64,000 nucleotides of DNA from positions 7,440,001-7,504,000 of the forward strand of contig CM114275.1 in the NCBI GenBank assembly GCA_050084515.1, read 5' to 3'. Under the pieces are notes generated by a model. The model saw only the letters and a list, made by a program, of their open reading frames with translations. It did not search any database and was not told where the DNA came from. This document shows, in pieces, positions 60,854 to 64,000 of this stretch. Made by a program: the position numbers and the translations under genes. The stretch comes from Blasia pusilla. Taxonomy: Eukaryota > Marchantiophyta > Marchantiopsida > Blasiales. Position 1 is the stretch's first letter; each line of letters begins with the position of its first letter.

Positions 60854-61817
60854 AGAGAAATCGCTCATTTCCGATTTTTCATTTCATGATCTCAATTGCT
60901 CTCCCGCGCACCCGTTGACCAGATACCAAGGGGCCCTTAACAGGGCGACTCATCGCGAGACGATACGAGCGAACGATCGCGAGACGATTTGAGGGAACGA
61001 TCGCGAGATGATTCGAGCTACCCATCAAGCCGACTCATCTCAACATCAGCAAGGCGACTCATCAAGCGATTCATCGTGCACATAGGAGGAGGCATTTTTG
61101 GGAAAAATGACGAGGAAAAAACTCAAGCAAACAAGGCTGGGAGCTTCACTCCCAAATCCATGAGGACTCCTGCGTCACCATCTCCAGGGCCTCGTTCGGC
61201 CAATGAGATAAGGCAGCGGGAAAGGGGAGCGGAGATGCACAAGCAGGAGCTTCTTGCAAAATGTGTAAATGAGGCGCTCGAAAGATAGAACGCAGATGCG
61301 GAGGCGTCGCAGGCTTTGAAGAAAAGGATCGCCGACAAAAAGCGTGAAAAGAAGCGTCTGGACGCGTCGGTGAGGAGAGCAAAATTGGCAGAAGTTTGGA
61401 GGGAAAAAGCAATAGCCACTGAAGAAAGCCCTGCCTGTCCAAACGAAAGTATTGAGATGCAGAAATATCCTCGATGAAGTCCGGGGACGCAATCAATATA
61501 GCGGAAACGACCGAAGTTCAAGTCACGGACGATGAGGTCATGAGGACCGCCAACGTGGAGATGGTGGACATCGTTGAAGAAGCAGGAGAGCGGTCATCCT
61601 CGTCTCTAAGCCCGGCGGAAGAAATCAACCCCTATCGCATCGACGAGTTTCCAGTGGACTTGCCAGTTGCTGTCCTAGAGCAGTTGGCTGGCCAAGAAAA
61701 TGACCCAATCTTCGAGGGGGTAAGAGAGGATCTGTGTTCTTTGAATTATGTGAAGGCCCATATTGCAATTCATTGGCAATTCAGTGTAGCTTATTGATCT
61801 TGTCTTCGTTGTGATAG

Positions 61818-62290
61818 GTGGTAAAGCAGATGGCACTGATGGAGGGCCACAATGCCCTGAGAATTCCACTCTGCCGATTGCGGACAATGGAGTACGTCCG
61901 TGAAATTCAGTCTGACGAGGATATTGCAAAGCTGAAACAATCGGCGGTGACAGTATCCTACGTCGATAGCTTCCCTCCATTCTATGTTCAGCCTTACGAT
62001 GACCATGGAACCCAAGCGCTGGTTACGGAGGAGGACTTGGAATCGCTTGACACATTCTGGAGGATGAGATATCAGGAATTCAGAAGGGCGATAGAGGGGA
62101 CGGAATTCAGCTGGATGAGGAATCTGTATTTCTTCATCTCGGATGGAAATCACAGGTTCATGGCGTGGACCCCGTTTGCAGAGGAGCGCCCAAACTCATT
62201 GGAGGCACATTTTTGCATGAAGGCAGTGGTGCTACATCCATACCCTCATCACATGGTGACGGTGGAGATGGCCATGCATGCCATGAACAC
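61818..62290 (+). other. ParB/sulfiredoxin-like domain exon, copy 2
   Basis: An uninterrupted frame with IPLCRLRTMEYVREI, FPPFYVQPYDD and SDGNHRFMAWTPF. The D-G-N-H-R core is complete, unlike copy 1. Proximal splice sites are canonical on both sides. Confidence 0.7.
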
Positions 62291-62308
62291 GTAAGTTTCC
62301 TCTTTCTG

Positions 62309-62935
62309 CAAACCGTCGGACTCCGACAAGTTGTTTGAGTCTCCACTGTTTTTGGGATGTTTTTGGCCGAAAGCAACTCGTCGGACTCCAACGAGTTGTT
62401 TGACTGACCATAGGTTTAGGATGTTTTTGGCCCAAAGCAACTCATCGGAGTCCGACGAGTTGCTCGACTGGCCGTATTCTTTGGATGTATTTTGAAGAAA
62501 GAAACTCGTCAGAGTCAAACGAGTTGCTCAACTTGCCGCATTTTTTGGATGTTTTTTGAAGAAAGCAACTCCTCAGAGTCCGACGGGTTGCTTGAATCGA
62601 AGCTATTTTTGGATGTTTTTGGCCGAAAGAAACTTGTCGGAGTCCGATAGGTTCCATTCTGAAGTTGGGAGATACATTTTTGGCGTCGAATTGCAGCTTT
62701 CATTGAAATTGCGTAACCTGTCAGACTCAGACGGGTTGATATGTTCACTTTTCTTGCAGTAACCACTATGTAAATACGGACTGTCTCACAACCCGTCGAA
62801 GTTCGACGGGTTGAAACCAGACAATCACAAAATCTGAATGCAATTTTGTAACCGATGGGTTACAAAATTTAGCTCGTTGCTACAATCCGACCATGAGCTC
62901 TGACAACCTGTCGGAGTCCGACGGATTGCAGGAAC
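62309..62935. repeat. Palindrome array in intron after ParB-like exon, copy 2
   Basis: Units start at 62,309, 62,374, 62,438, 62,502, 62,566 and 62,630: spacing 65, 64, 64, 64, 64. The spacer repeats TTTTTGGATGTTTTTGG. Further units lie at 62,789-62,813, a perfect 12-bp-arm palindrome around a single G (CAACCCGTCGAA and its inverse), and at 62,904-62,928. Confidence 0.9.
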
Positions 62936-64000
62936 CAATGTACCTTACAAAATTTCTTATATTGAGATTGGATGTGCAAGATTGTATCGGAGGGGAATGT
63001 CACCCACCACTGGATCCAGGATTGTGATCGGGTGAAGAAAGTGCTAACGACGCACCCGGCAGAGTACAAGGGGTTCTTGGGCGACGCCCTTATAAATGAG
63101 ATGCTGGCAAAGGGTTCAAAAATAAAAAAGAAGACTTGGGCAAATAAATTTATTTCCCAAGATGCATCCGTCACAATCCTTTGCTGGTCGAAGATACAGG
63201 CCGCCAAGAAGAGCGCTGCATTGGAGCTGGAGGGGAGGGAGAAAGTGTATGTGTCTAAGCGTGCAAAATTCATCCAAGCTGCAGTATCTGCAGCTATGAA
63301 GTACACGGCAAGCAAGATGCAGTGCTACATCGCCATTCTCAACCCGGAACTTGGTCCCGATTTCTACAAGGAGATGAAGGCGATAATCAAGCGCCAGCGG
63401 AAAAGGGATGAAGATCCGCAAGGTCGGATTGGGGAGAAAGTGTCTCTCGATTGCGTGCATCGATTTGCCTTGTCTGGAATAAGCGAATTTAGGAGAATAC
63501 GACTGATGAAAATCAGTCTCGAGGGCACAGAGGCCCAAAAGAGGGCGGCACACCATCCTCCGGGTGTCTCTGATCCAGTGATCTCCCACTGGCTCCGAGA
63601 ATGGTCATTCAAGGATGCGTTACGGCTTCTCGGGAAGTCCATGCTCGTTGGTCTACAAGCGGAGCTGAAAAGAATAGAGCCACTTGCGGAGGAAGCAAAC
63701 CTGGAGAGTGCTGATGATTTTGAACTTTGGTTGGATGACATGCGGGATAAGCCCATAAAAAACCTAGGTTTCAGGACGATGTTCAAGGATCGCATCCTCC
63801 CTCAGGCAAACCTTGACGAAGAAATCGAGGCGAAAAAAAGGGATTTCGCAAAAAAGAAGCGAGATCTTCAAGAGTAGGCGGCCGATGCATCTCGACTAAG
63901 AGGTGCTTGACGCATGGTGTTCAGGAACCTCGTCCATTGTAAGAATGCGAGTACATGGCAAATAATACGGACAGCCTTCAAATTATGGGCTTCTCTGCCT

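Larger units (their letters stand above)
55258..63990. mobile_element. Large MULE, copy 2, cut by the window end
   Basis: It begins GGAGGTGCGGTAAGAGGAG, the same end as copy 1, and follows copy 1 closely through transposase, divergent promoter and cargo gene up to the helical exon. The methyltransferase part and right end lie beyond the window. It is about 5.4 kb from the right end of copy 1, in direct orientation, and has different flanks, so it is a separate insertion and not a segmental duplication. Confidence 0.85.
61107..63990 (+). pseudogene. Cargo gene copy 2 (5' part), ParB-like and helical exons
   Basis: ATG at about 61,107, followed by a one-base loss that shifts the frame at once; then SPGPRSANEIRQ and the coiled coil; TAG at 61,286 in the same codon as in copy 1; a one-base loss near 61,460. 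The frame from 61,474 ends at 61,719 (GGG|GTAAGA, phase 0). The ParB-like exon is 61,818-62,290 (AC|GTAAGT). The helical exon, about 62,976-63,877, is open throughout where copy 1 is broken, includes KKTWANKFISQDA, RQRKRDEDPQGR and REWSFKDALRLLG, and ends at TAG 63,875. The gene continues past the window end. Confidence 0.7.

Noticed and set aside
1-63990. tRNA or rRNA genes
   Set aside because: I saw no cloverleaf with A and B boxes or rRNA-like stretch while reading; a tRNAscan run would be needed to exclude them fully.

Overview
The window looks like nuclear DNA of a land plant. Spliced genes, several MULE (Mutator-like) transposase remnants, an LTR repeat pair, a non-LTR retroelement, long AT-rich intergenic DNA and microsatellites all point that way, and nothing is arranged in operons. 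A bryophyte, lycophyte or fern is my guess from the style of the repeats; the sequence does not prove it. Almost every long reading frame is broken, so this is mainly a repeat-rich, transposon-dominated region.

Layout. 0.1-3.6 kb: one multi-exon minus-strand gene that looks intact but that I do not recognise, followed by its C/T-rich upstream region (to about 6.2 kb). 6.6-9.9 kb: a decayed R2-like non-LTR retrotransposon (zinc finger, reverse transcriptase, endonuclease); a short 3' fragment of a relative lies at 24.6-25.25 kb on the minus strand. 10.7-23 kb: a mosaic of MULE-type fragments and unrecognised spliced accessory frames, with a short motif (core TTGCGGCTA) scattered through it. 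23.4-24.4 and 53.4-54.5 kb: two copies of an LTR-like repeat. 26-27.5 kb: diverged tandem repeats of about 360 bp. 29.1-31.1 kb: an element with inverted arms of about 380 bp. 31-37.5 kb: AT-rich DNA with little content.

The main discovery is a large MULE present twice in direct orientation. Copy 1 spans 37,512-49,845, has degenerate terminal inverted repeats and is bracketed by the target duplication TAATGTTTG. Copy 2 starts at 55,258 and runs off the right edge. Each copy has two divergent genes driven from a shared region with a TATA box on each side: a minus-strand MULE transposase (N-terminal Cys-rich region, DDE-like core, C-terminal SWIM zinc finger), and a plus-strand gene whose product reads coiled coil, ParB/sulfiredoxin-like domain (DGNHRF), long helical and basic middle, then a beta-class N4/N6 DNA methyltransferase-like domain. 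Only copy 1 shows the methyltransferase part; copy 2 is cut before it.

The noncoding parts of this element carry dozens of copies of an approximately 25-bp palindrome (half site CAACCCGTCGGA). In the divergent promoter they form a tandem array with a 67-bp period (6 units in copy 1, 10 in copy 2). In the intron after the ParB-like exon they form one with a 62-65-bp period. The palindrome sits only in noncoding gaps, and its two arms often carry matching changes. Working model (inference): the ParB-like/methyltransferase protein, or the transposase, binds these palindromes much as ParB binds parS, or as VANC proteins of Arabidopsis VANDAL MULEs bind element-specific motif arrays to counter silencing. 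Both copies are damaged, mostly by different lesions.
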